Shown in pieces: positions 8,483-15,723 of a stretch of 19,313 nucleotides of DNA (position 1 is the stretch's first letter; every line of letters starts with the position of its first letter). Source of the DNA: Candidatus Brocadia sp. Lineage in GTDB: Bacteria > Planctomycetota > Brocadiia > Brocadiales > Brocadiaceae. The translations under genes and the position numbers were made by a program. The notes beneath the pieces are model-generated. The model searched no databases, was not told the origin of the DNA, and saw only the letters and a program-made list of their open reading frames with translations. Location of the stretch: assembly GCA_030837935.1 (NCBI GenBank), contig JAUQXU010000264.1:1-19313 (forward strand). The letters run 5' to 3'.

Positions 8483-9115
8483 CTATTTTTTAATATTCGA
8501 TCTCATCACAACAATCTCTTCTTCACCATACCAATCAAGTTTAATTTGATCAGGTTCTATATTTTTTACCTTATATTCTGCAATCTCCTCGCCTTCCTCG
8601 ATGAAGATAAAAGGTCTTTTGTTTACGGTTTGATCCGGATTTTCTATTAAGGCTTTTTTGACATTTCCGAGAATCAGGATTCCTCGCAACGTTATCTTTT
8701 TAGGCGTCCCTCTTGGTTTCGATTGGTTTTCTATGGGTTGTGGAACACCCTGTGGAGTCCCTTCCTCATGCTGTTTGGAACTAATCTTCGTTTCCGGTGG
8801 AGCCCAGGCACTACGATTCGGCGAAAACGGGTTATTTGACAATATAAGCTCATAATTATTTATTGGTTTATTATCCGTGTGCAAAGACGGCAACACATTG
8901 TTCTTCTCGGAAATTTCCTTTACGTACTTTTCTGGTTTTATGGTGTTCTCGGGCGGATAATATACCAGCAACACACAAATAACTGCAAGACTGACCGCAC
9001 TTATGAATAAGACAAGATTTATAATAGGTAAATAATGCTTCCATTGCTTTGCCTTTTTCCCAAAAGTTTCCAGAGCGAACCATATTGCTTTTGTATTCAT
9101 ACGAACAGACTTCAT
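8483..9115 (-). CDS. GspC/PilP-like inner-membrane T2SS protein
   Basis: The 210-residue protein has a short cytoplasmic N-terminus and one membrane segment (about 30-52). A linker follows, containing SNNPFSPNR (93-101), which resembles the NxFxPxR-type stretch before the HR domain in GspC and PilP-like proteins. A Pro/Gln/Lys-rich linker (about 105-138) precedes a small beta-rich domain at about 139-205 (ITLRGILILGNVKKALIENP, then FIEEGEEI and IKLDWYGEEEIVVM). This fits the HR domain of GspC/PilP, which binds the secretin's N0 domain and so ties the inner to the outer membrane. No PDZ domain follows. It starts 5 bp after the stop of the gspM-like gene; another ATG at 9100 is possible. Its order after the GspL- and GspM-like genes matches pilM-N-O-P, which is why I prefer a GspC/PilP role. 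I do not assign a firm symbol. Confidence 0.7.
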   Translation of the reverse strand: MKSVRMNTKAIWFALETFGKKAKQWKHYLPIINLVLFISAVSLAVICVLLVYYPPENTIKPEKYVKEISEKNNVLPSLHTDNKPINNYELILSNNPFSPNRSAWAPPETKISSKQHEEGTPQGVPQPIENQSKPRGTPKKITLRGILILGNVKKALIENPDQTVNKRPFIFIEEGEEIAEYKVKNIEPDQIKLDWYGEEEIVVMRSNIKK

Positions 9116-9120
9116 AGGCG

Positions 9121-9723
9121 TTATGACTTCTTTTCTATCGAGACAATGGCCGTCAAGGTAGAAGAAACAGTTGCACCTTTTACAACATTTAATCCTAAGG
9201 TTTTTATTTTTAGATTATCGAGAAAAAGCAGCTTTTCATTATTATACTCTATGTCATATAAAAATTTCTGTAGTTTTTGAGAATTATCCAGATCACTTAA
9301 TTCGAAATTGATTGATAATTCAATAAGATATGGTTTTCTGTTGATAATCTCCTTTTTTAAAGCCGTACTCCTCGACACAACGAGTCCATTCCTGGTAGCC
9401 AAATTATTTATCATTTCCTGTAATTTTGCAGAGGCAAGCTCTTCTGTTTCCTCGGTTAGGAATTTTTCTTGAAATTTCGTATAATATTGGTCAAGGTCGC
9501 GTAATCTGGTCTCATACTGTTTTTTATTGGCCGCAAACGAATAATATTTTTCCAGGAGTTGCTTTTGTGTTTCTAGTCTCTCTTTCGTTTCGTTAATCGA
9601 TTTAAAAAATGGAGCAATCGCAACTCTATCAATGCTTATATAAAGGAGAACAGCAATAGCCGTAATCAAAAGCATCCTCTCCCTCATCTTAAATTTATTA
9701 AAAAGTTCTAAGAATTTCCCCAT
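9121..9723 (-). CDS. gspM: GspM/PilO-like T2SS inner-membrane protein
   Basis: The 200-residue protein has a short cytoplasmic N-terminus (FNKFKMRER), one membrane segment at about 16-36, and a coiled-coil-like region rich in K/E/Q at about 40-100. A ferredoxin-like domain at about 125-198 contains RKPYLIELSINFELSDLD and a final beta strand (STLTAIVSIEKK). This is the usual layout of GspM and its type IV pilus counterpart PilO, which pair with GspL/PilN to form the inner-membrane assembly platform. Sequence identity in this family is always weak, so the call rests on layout and on the position directly after the GspL-like gene (6-bp gap). No ribosome site is obvious; translational coupling is likely. 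Confidence 0.75.
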   Translation of the reverse strand: MGKFLELFNKFKMRERMLLITAIAVLLYISIDRVAIAPFFKSINETKERLETQKQLLEKYYSFAANKKQYETRLRDLDQYYTKFQEKFLTEETEELASAKLQEMINNLATRNGLVVSRSTALKKEIINRKPYLIELSINFELSDLDNSQKLQKFLYDIEYNNEKLLFLDNLKIKTLGLNVVKGATVSSTLTAIVSIEKKS

Positions 9724-9729
9724 ATTCTA

Positions 9730-11010
9730 TTATTTTTCAATGTTCCCTTTTATTCGATATTTTTCTCTGCCACTCTGTGTCTTCGTAACAGGAGAAACTA
9801 ATCCTACCCCAGAAAAATGTGGTGAGTTTTCTAATATTGGTATTAAATTAGTTGAAGACACCGCATCACCTTCTACTTCAAAAGTATTATCTACGATTGT
9901 AATAGCCTTTACCCACGCATCATTAGGCAGCACTTTTGCCAATTCGAGGATTACATCAATTCGCGGAATGTAGTTTCCCTTTATTTCATTAACTTTATTA
10001 ACAGCTTTATCCACGATCGCAATACGCTCCTGGAGTTTCTCAACAACAGAAACATCTTTTTTAATCGACTTAATCTGAGCATTTATCGTTTTTAAAATTG
10101 CCAGATTGTTTGTCTTTTGAATATAAGGAATAAAAAATACAAAACATACCAGGAAACCTATTAAAAAACACATTAAAACCGTTTGCGCATTAAGCCGCTT
10201 TCTTGACGAACTAATAAGGCTCAGATTACATGGATATTCTGATAAACCATACAATGCACTTCCGTACGATTCTAAATATTCATCCAATAATTGAGAAGGG
10301 ATGTTCCATTCATTGGGTAAAAAACCATCGATGACGTTTGCCAAAAGTATTTCGTCCGGAAGATGTGTTTTAATCTGGTTGATTAATTCCCCCTCTGTTT
10401 TCACAATTGAGGATAACACCAGATGATTATTTTCAAACCTGTTGTAACTGTAGTTCTTTGCATTCTTGTTAACTAAAACAATAGAGCCCTTTTTTTCTCC
10501 CAGAATAGGAAGGAATGCAAAAGGAGAAATAATAACCCGTGAGGGAATAATTTCAATGGCCTGCAATCTCAACAATATATTATCCAGTTCCATCTTTTTC
10601 ACTGCAACAATGAGAACTTTCGTATCGTACCTGTTCTGAGATAATGAATGAATATCAAAATAAACATCTTCATTACTAAAAGGAATAAAACTATCCAACT
10701 GATACGTAAGTGCCTCCCTTAACTCTTTCAGATTCGAATGTGGATAGTCGATTTCTCTAACAATGGTGAGTTCCCTTGGCAAGGAAAGAATGATCTCTCC
10801 CACAAAATTTCCTCTCCGCAGTAACGCATGTTTTAATTGCTGGACATCCTTGAGCATAAAATCTTTGATCTTGAATGTCTCATGCGAATATTTAATCAGC
10901 TTTTTACAAACGACCGTTATAATAAGATCGTTCCCACAGACAGATAAACCCATTGCACTTTGGGAAAACATACTAACAAAAGGTAACTTTTTCATAATCA
11001 CAGAATTCAT
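9730..11010 (-). CDS. gspL: GspL-like protein (PilM-type actin fold plus PilN-type domain)
   Basis: The 426-residue product has a cytoplasmic actin-like (PilM/GspL) region at about 18-265. It contains IILSLPRELTIVREIDYP (73-90) and LREALTYQLDSFIPF (97-111), the typical signature of this fold. One membrane segment (about 277-296) follows, then a coiled coil (about 300-340). A periplasmic PilN/GspL ferredoxin-like domain covers about 345-426 (LELAKVLPNDAWVKAITI, then ENSPHFSGV and REKYRIKG). GspL recruits the GspE ATPase to the inner membrane and partners GspM. The start ATG at 11010 lies 5 bp after the stop of gspK; a second ATG at 10995 is possible. The length is close to that of GspL proteins and equals a PilM-PilN fusion. 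Confidence 0.85.
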   Translation of the reverse strand: MNSVIMKKLPFVSMFSQSAMGLSVCGNDLIITVVCKKLIKYSHETFKIKDFMLKDVQQLKHALLRRGNFVGEIILSLPRELTIVREIDYPHSNLKELREALTYQLDSFIPFSNEDVYFDIHSLSQNRYDTKVLIVAVKKMELDNILLRLQAIEIIPSRVIISPFAFLPILGEKKGSIVLVNKNAKNYSYNRFENNHLVLSSIVKTEGELINQIKTHLPDEILLANVIDGFLPNEWNIPSQLLDEYLESYGSALYGLSEYPCNLSLISSSRKRLNAQTVLMCFLIGFLVCFVFFIPYIQKTNNLAILKTINAQIKSIKKDVSVVEKLQERIAIVDKAVNKVNEIKGNYIPRIDVILELAKVLPNDAWVKAITIVDNTFEVEGDAVSSTNLIPILENSPHFSGVGLVSPVTKTQSGREKYRIKGNIEK

Positions 11011-11015
11011 TAAAT

Positions 11016-12083
11016 CTATTCAGGATACGCTGCGAGAATTTTACAATTTCCTACGCTTTTTAGAACAAGAAGTTTATATGAATTTTTTATTTTCGCTGAA
11101 GAAACAATTGAATTGATTGTTATATAGTTTGAATCATCTAATGTTAAATAATTCATAACCTTGTCATAATCCTTGCCGATAATGCCAAAATGCCTGAATA
11201 TCTCTTTTAAAGCATCAAGTTTTCTAATTCTTCCCTGTTTTTTCCTAAAACGAATTATTTCATTTGCCATTTCGTCAGTAAGCGTGGGCACATAAAGAAG
11301 AACTTCCTTCGATGCAAAATTAACATTGACCTTGCCCGATCCATAAATTGTCAGATGGTCCCGCAGCATTTCAAATATTTGAGGAGTAATCCCCTTTACT
11401 AAGGTCAGTTCTTCAAGAGACTCAAACAGCCCATTTTTCGGTTCATATGGCTCCGGCAATGTGACATAAAAGTCTTTTTCTGCACCATTTATATGGTGCA
11501 AATCATCTTCATCCAACCAATCGAGTATGGAATCCGTTATAGTTTCCGCAATAAGCTCCTCCAGTTTATAAGCAGTGAGAAATTTAATAAAACTCGCCCT
11601 TGTATCATCTGTTAGCTTATTTACGTTTATTTTTCCACTTTCATCGCTGATATACACTTCACAATTTCTACTTCCTATCTGCAGGGAATATGAACTATTA
11701 CTTGGCACCCAGGAATTCCTATTTCTATTTTGATCTTTTTTGCGAGAATCTGCATCCCTTTTGTTTTTTAGCCTCGGAACATTACCACTTTTCGTGTTTT
11801 TTCCCTGTTCCTCTGATAGTAACAGTTTTTGTGTCGCATAAATACAGGCTCCGCGTGCCGCATAAATATTCTTTACACGCTCAGTAAAGGTAACTTCTGT
11901 TTTGATAGCAATAGCGGTATTACGGGTAAAACTTACTGCTATAAACCCAAAAATTACTACAGCCCAGAGGCTAAAAATCAGTACATAACCATGATTGGTG
12001 ATATAAGTTCTTGTTCCCTTCCGTGTTTTGACACCAACAATTTTATTGCAACAGGAACTTTCTCCTTTGTTTTTTCTTTCCAT
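11016..12083 (-). CDS. gspK: Minor pseudopilin GspK
   Basis: The 355-residue product begins with a basic leader of 32 residues and a prepilin-type site, NHG^YVLIFSLWAVVIFGFIAV (cleavage after G32). The residue at mature position 5 is Phe, not Glu, as is usual for GspK, which caps the pseudopilus tip. SDESGKINVNKLTD (147-160) and LDWLDEDD (188-195) are typical GspK signatures, followed by helix-hairpin-helix-like repeats (ESLEELTLVKGI; KVNVNFASKEVL; LDALKEIF). The length is normal for the family. The start at 12083 lies 106 bp inside gspJ. No ATG, GTG or TTG codon exists in frame between it and the prepilin site, so this long overlap appears real. It is followed by gspL after 5 bp. Confidence 0.92.
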   Translation of the reverse strand: MERKNKGESSCCNKIVGVKTRKGTRTYITNHGYVLIFSLWAVVIFGFIAVSFTRNTAIAIKTEVTFTERVKNIYAARGACIYATQKLLLSEEQGKNTKSGNVPRLKNKRDADSRKKDQNRNRNSWVPSNSSYSLQIGSRNCEVYISDESGKINVNKLTDDTRASFIKFLTAYKLEELIAETITDSILDWLDEDDLHHINGAEKDFYVTLPEPYEPKNGLFESLEELTLVKGITPQIFEMLRDHLTIYGSGKVNVNFASKEVLLYVPTLTDEMANEIIRFRKKQGRIRKLDALKEIFRHFGIIGKDYDKVMNYLTLDDSNYITINSIVSSAKIKNSYKLLVLKSVGNCKILAAYPE

Positions 12084-12736
12084 TGTAAATCCGTACCTTC
12101 TATAACATCGGTATCGCGAATCTTTGATTGGAAGTCACCTTTCTTATCGGCTGTTTTTTCCTCTTCGCCGTCGATGTCTGCCTCATTATCAGTCTCTTCA
12201 GCCACTGTACTAAGGTAAGCAAACGAAATCTTATCACAATCCTTGAGAAATACTGTATAATTCTTATCTGTACTTAAACGACTTTCCGATTCTTCAGATA
12301 ATTTAATCAATACCGCGGGGTTAACCCTGAGTTCTGCATAAATGAGATCCGATAAACCATTATCATTTATTTTAACTTTATAATTGGCAATCACGAATCC
12401 CTGACCATAATGTCTTGCAAAAGAAATGGGTGATACAAAGGTAAGAAAATCTTTTTCCCCCAGGAAGTAACTGGTTTTCTTTTTTTTTGATTTTTTGTTC
12501 CCTTCGGTCTCTGCAACGTCCTTATTTGGCACCTTTTGGATACGTAATGAGGATGTCTGTTGCCAGAAGAAATCGTAAGCAGCTCTTTCCTTTGTCGAGT
12601 CGTTAAACCACGCTTCTTCTTTCTCCATAGAAAACAAACCTATTCGTATTGCATACGTACCAGCCATTATCAAAATGGTACCAATAAACATGGCAATGAT
12701 TAATTCAAATAAGGTAAAACCTTCTTTCTTTTTCAC
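11978..12736 (-). CDS. gspJ: Minor pseudopilin GspJ
   Basis: The 252-residue product has a class III prepilin signal, MKKKEG^FTLFELIIAMFIG. Cleavage falls after G6 and the Glu that aligns pilin subunits is at mature position 5. The hydrophobic helix runs to about residue 36. The start codon is GTG at 12736, 26 bp after the stop of gspI. The globular part carries two highly charged stretches: a Lys-rich one around residue 80-88 encoded over an A9 run, and an Asp/Glu-rich one near residues 190-215. GspJ forms the pseudopilus tip with GspI and GspK. The call rests on the prepilin signal, the long size for a pseudopilin, and its place between gspI and gspK. The last 106 bp are shared with the start of gspK in another frame. 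Confidence 0.88.
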   Translation of the reverse strand: MKKKEGFTLFELIIAMFIGTILIMAGTYAIRIGLFSMEKEEAWFNDSTKERAAYDFFWQQTSSLRIQKVPNKDVAETEGNKKSKKKKTSYFLGEKDFLTFVSPISFARHYGQGFVIANYKVKINDNGLSDLIYAELRVNPAVLIKLSEESESRLSTDKNYTVFLKDCDKISFAYLSTVAEETDNEADIDGEEEKTADKKGDFQSKIRDTDVIEGTDLQWKEKTKEKVPVAIKLLVSKHGREQELISPIMVMY

Positions 12737-12762
12737 TGAGTTCTTTTTATAGAGACGATATA

Positions 12763-13242
12763 CTAGTCTGATGTTGTCTCCTCCTCGTTATCTTCTCCTT
12801 CGGGTTCCTCGGAGAAAAAAATCGTTTCAATACTTATTCCGCCCACAAGTGTACTAAGCATTATGGTTCCTTTTGGTGGAACTTCTATGAGATCTTCATC
12901 GACATGCTTCATATTCAAACTGATTTTATCCTTTGCTTCTTTATATTTATCCACTTCTGACACCCGCCACTGTACACCATCCTTTGTCATACCTTCAAAA
13001 ATATTTCCCTCATTCCCCTTTATCTTTTTTTCCCCCAGTATCCCTAACAAAGCCTCTTCCGTTTTTGTTCTGGCAAGAAGTAATAATTCTGTGTGTCTAT
13101 CAATTTTTTCTCTTAACCTTGATGAATTACCGATTATACTAAAAAAAATCCCGATAGAAATTCCCACAATGGCCAGCGCGACCATAACCTCCAGGATAGT
13201 AAATCCAGTTTTATTGTTGGTTTTAGTATTTCTCAACTTCAT
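12763..13242 (-). CDS. gspI: Minor pseudopilin GspI
   Basis: The 159-residue product has a prepilin signal of 13 residues, TNNKTG^FTILEVMVALAIVG. A Glu sits at mature position 5, and the MVALAI form is characteristic of GspI. A short globular domain follows (GVQWRVSEVD at about residues 92-101), matching the family's central strand. The C-terminus ends in an acidic tail (EEPEGEDNEEETTSD). GspI is the adapter that binds GspJ and GspK at the pseudopilus tip. The start ATG at 13242 overlaps the 3' end of gspD by 20 bp in another frame, so translation is likely coupled. The length is a little above the usual 110-130 residues because of the acidic tail and a small insert. Confidence 0.9.
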   Translation of the reverse strand: MKLRNTKTNNKTGFTILEVMVALAIVGISIGIFFSIIGNSSRLREKIDRHTELLLLARTKTEEALLGILGEKKIKGNEGNIFEGMTKDGVQWRVSEVDKYKEAKDKISLNMKHVDEDLIEVPPKGTIMLSTLVGGISIETIFFSEEPEGEDNEEETTSD

Positions 13243-15253
13243 CTACCCTTTGTGTTATTAAAGGTTCGATCTCCTTTAATTTTTTCTGGAAGGCATTGGT
13301 TAGCGCATCTGCCTCTTCTACATCATTTGCAATATAAGGAGTTATTAGTATCAACAATTCCGTCCTTGTATTATTAATTTCGGTGGATTTAAATAGATTT
13401 CCTAAATAAGGAATATCTCCCAAAAGCGGTATTTTACTAATACTTTTTTCATCCCTTTGCTGGATGATACCACCCAGACTTATTGTGTGCCCACTCTTTA
13501 TCACAAGAGAGGTTTCTGCCTGGCGAGTAGTAAAGGTTGGCGAATCATTTACCCCTGTTGTAGTAGTATCTGCATTACTCACTTCTTGTTTTATGTCCAG
13601 GGTAATATAATCATTTTCGGCAATGTGTGGTGTAACAGTGAGAATGACACCGGTATCACGGTACTGTATCTGTTCAAAAGTAACCGTAGTACCTTGCTGT
13701 TGGCCAGCAGAAGTTTTAATTGGCACCTCTTCGCCAACCTGGATATGTGCCGGCTGTTCATCCCGCACGAGGATATGTGGCGCCGACAATAACTTTAATT
13801 TTTTATTTACGGCAAGGATATCCATGAGGAGTGAAAAGTTACCCTTTTTATATAGTAAAGTTGGTTTACCAGCCGCTCTTGTGACTTCATCGCCTTCTCC
13901 AAATAATTGAAATAATTTCAAGCTCCCTGCATCCAATGTCCATTCTGACTTGTATTCTAAACTATCATCAAGATCGATTTCTACGATAAGTGCCTCTAAA
14001 AATACCTGTTGTGGTGTGGCATCTACAGCCTCTATGATCAATTTTATCGCTCGATAATCAGTGGGCAATGCCTTCACAACAATGGTATTTGTTTTTGGAT
14101 CAGCCACAATCTTCATTGCCTCAGGCTGTTTCTTTCCTATCACCTTAGGCTGTGCAGCCATTTTTTCGCTATAAATTTGTGTGAGAACAGGCACAATTGT
14201 TTCGGCTTTTTGGTGTTGCACTTTATATACATACACCTTGGAGTCCTCTTCCAACTCCGAGGGAGGAACGTCAATATTTTTTACCCAAAGGTCGATTTTC
14301 GGCAAAAGTTCTGGTATTCTCGTAACAACCAACATTTTATTTGAGTCAGAAAATGGTACGAAACTCAGTTCCCCCTCGGCACCTGCTTTTGCCCCCAATG
14401 ATTGTGCAAGAGTCGTAAGATCTTTCGCCACATTTTTCCCATCAGCATATTTAAAATCATAAAATTTCATGGCCCTACCAGCAAAAAAAGGCTGATCAAA
14501 GGTTTTTATTAATGTGAGCAGTTTCTCAATATTTGAGGCGGTTTCAACGATTATAACATAGGGCGAATCACCATGCGTAACGATATTCCCCACACTCGTC
14601 ATAAATGGTCTTAACGTTGCATTTAGATTTTTTGGATTTTCAAATTGGAGGGGGACTATCTGAATCATGATATTTTTATTGTACGGAGGAATTTTATCCC
14701 CATAGACAACAATATTTGTCTCAGGACGGGTTTCTGCCTTGGGCAGTATTCTATATAAATCACCTTCCTTCATTATCGCAAAATCATATACGTACAGGAG
14801 GGTATTAAGCATGGAAATGAGTTCTTCTTTATAGACCTGCCCTGTGGCATGAAGATTGATTGTCCCCCCCACACGTTTGTCCAAAATATAATTCACATTC
14901 AGAATTTCACCTAATACAATCTGTAAAACATCTTTTAATTCTGCATTATCGAAATTAAACGCAATATCAATTTTTTCTCCTGTATATTCAGATTTACGAA
15001 GGGAAGGTTCAGGTTTCTTAGGCTCCTCTTTATAGACAAATTCATCTGGGATTCCTTCCTGCTTCTCTTCCGGAACCTCTTTTTTCGGAGATATTTCAAA
15101 TTCCCACGGCTTTCTTTCTACTTCTCCAGTTGTGGTAGAAAGAGTGATTGGTGTTTTAAATGGTATAAAATCAGACTGTCTTACCTGCGTTTCTTTACAC
15201 CCACTTGCAAACAACACAAGCGCTACTGCGCTTAGGAACATGCATTTAATCAT
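13223..15253 (-). CDS. gspD: Type II secretion outer-membrane secretin GspD (lipoprotein)
   Basis: From ATG 15253 the product has 676 residues. I prefer this start because GGGAGA lies 7 nt upstream; an upstream in-frame ATG at 15268 has a poorer site. A short signal peptide ends in a lipobox, LFASGC (Cys19), so it is probably a lipoprotein. After an acidic, Pro-rich linker come an N0/STN-like domain (about 93-172), then N1-N3 modules (about 190-410) with the repeated pattern ending in TFDQP, NIDVPP and AVDATP. The secretin C-domain follows, with PHILVRDEQPAHIQVGEEVP (492-511), IPLLGDIPYLGNLFK (608-622) and RTELLILITPYI (630-641). GspD forms the outer-membrane exit channel. It is the first gene of the operon, 140 bp downstream of tRNA-Leu, and overlaps gspI by 20 bp. 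A pilus secretin (PilQ) is less likely given the GspI-K neighbours. Confidence 0.95.
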   Translation of the reverse strand: MIKCMFLSAVALVLFASGCKETQVRQSDFIPFKTPITLSTTTGEVERKPWEFEISPKKEVPEEKQEGIPDEFVYKEEPKKPEPSLRKSEYTGEKIDIAFNFDNAELKDVLQIVLGEILNVNYILDKRVGGTINLHATGQVYKEELISMLNTLLYVYDFAIMKEGDLYRILPKAETRPETNIVVYGDKIPPYNKNIMIQIVPLQFENPKNLNATLRPFMTSVGNIVTHGDSPYVIIVETASNIEKLLTLIKTFDQPFFAGRAMKFYDFKYADGKNVAKDLTTLAQSLGAKAGAEGELSFVPFSDSNKMLVVTRIPELLPKIDLWVKNIDVPPSELEEDSKVYVYKVQHQKAETIVPVLTQIYSEKMAAQPKVIGKKQPEAMKIVADPKTNTIVVKALPTDYRAIKLIIEAVDATPQQVFLEALIVEIDLDDSLEYKSEWTLDAGSLKLFQLFGEGDEVTRAAGKPTLLYKKGNFSLLMDILAVNKKLKLLSAPHILVRDEQPAHIQVGEEVPIKTSAGQQQGTTVTFEQIQYRDTGVILTVTPHIAENDYITLDIKQEVSNADTTTTGVNDSPTFTTRQAETSLVIKSGHTISLGGIIQQRDEKSISKIPLLGDIPYLGNLFKSTEINNTRTELLILITPYIANDVEEADALTNAFQKKLKEIEPLITQRVDEVEKY

Positions 15254-15408
15254 CACCAATTCTCCCATACCTGGGTTAATTTTTCATACATTAATACCGT
15301 TCAGCCCTTGTTTATGCTATGCATTATTAAGGAAGTGCAGCTACCATTAGTTTCTAATATATATGCTATACGTTTGATCTTAATTATTATTGGTGGGCAA
15401 GCACAGAG

Positions 15409-15497
15409 TGGTGCGGAAGGGGGGACTTGAACCCCCACGTCGTTTTATTGACACTAGCCCCTCAAACTAGCGCGTCTGCCGATTCCGCCACTTCCGC
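15409..15497 (-). tRNA. tRNA-Leu (anticodon GAG)
   Basis: The 89-nt gene folds as a type II tRNA. The acceptor stem is GCGGAAG/CTTCCGC with discriminator A, and the terminal CCA is encoded (15409-15411). The anticodon stem is CTAGT/GCTAG with loop TTGAGGG, giving anticodon GAG at 15461-15463, which reads CUC/CUU Leu codons. A long variable arm follows, then the T arm GGGGG TTCAAGT CCCCC. The gene sits between ftsQ and gspD on the same strand. There is no obvious terminator after it, so read-through into gspD is possible. Confidence 0.97.
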
Positions 15498-15543
15498 TTT
15501 TCGTGGAATTGATCATATCTGATTTATACAAAACTACTTAGTA

Positions 15544-15571
15544 ATTTTAACATAACAGCATAAAAAGTCAA
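15544..15571 (-). promoter_or_regulatory. Promoter for tRNA-Leu (proximal)
   Basis: Reading the minus strand, TTGACT (15571-15566) and TAAAAT (15549-15544) are separated by 16 bp. Each matches the sigma70 consensus at five of six positions. Transcription would start near 15537, about 40 nt before the mature tRNA 5' end, a normal leader length. Because no terminator is seen after the tRNA, it may also feed the gspD operon. Confidence 0.55.
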
Positions 15572-15633
15572 AATAATTTTAACCACTTTTTAAAAGCGCT
15601 CATGGATAAGTCATTATGAAATGATAATTCTTT

Positions 15634-15664
15634 ATAATAGAGTACACTATCAAGGATTTGTCAA
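15634..15664 (-). promoter_or_regulatory. Second, distal promoter candidate upstream of tRNA-Leu
   Basis: On the minus strand a perfect TTGACA (15664-15659) is followed by TCTATT after 17 bp or TATTAT after 19 bp (15639-15634). It lies in the ftsQ-tRNA gap, so it would be a tandem promoter about 90 bp upstream of the proximal one. The -10 match is only moderate. Confidence 0.35.
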
Positions 15665-15723
15665 ATAAATATGCAGAAAATGGTTGCTTGGAAGCGGAGA
15701 ACTTTCGTGTGTTATAAAAGTAT

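Noticed and set aside
12863..13261. Plus-strand frame opposite gspI
   Set aside because: It is antisense to gspI, which has a clear prepilin signal; the plus-strand translation is low in complexity and unrecognisable.
15269..15408. Promoter for gspD between tRNA-Leu and the secretin gene
   Set aside because: I found only poor -35/-10 combinations and a repeated ATAGCATA. Nothing is good enough to list.
15409..15497. tRNA-Leu as an integration site marking a genomic island that covers the T2SS and PA14 genes
   Set aside because: I see no direct repeat of the tRNA 3' end elsewhere in the window and no integrase or transposase. Base composition looks even across the window.
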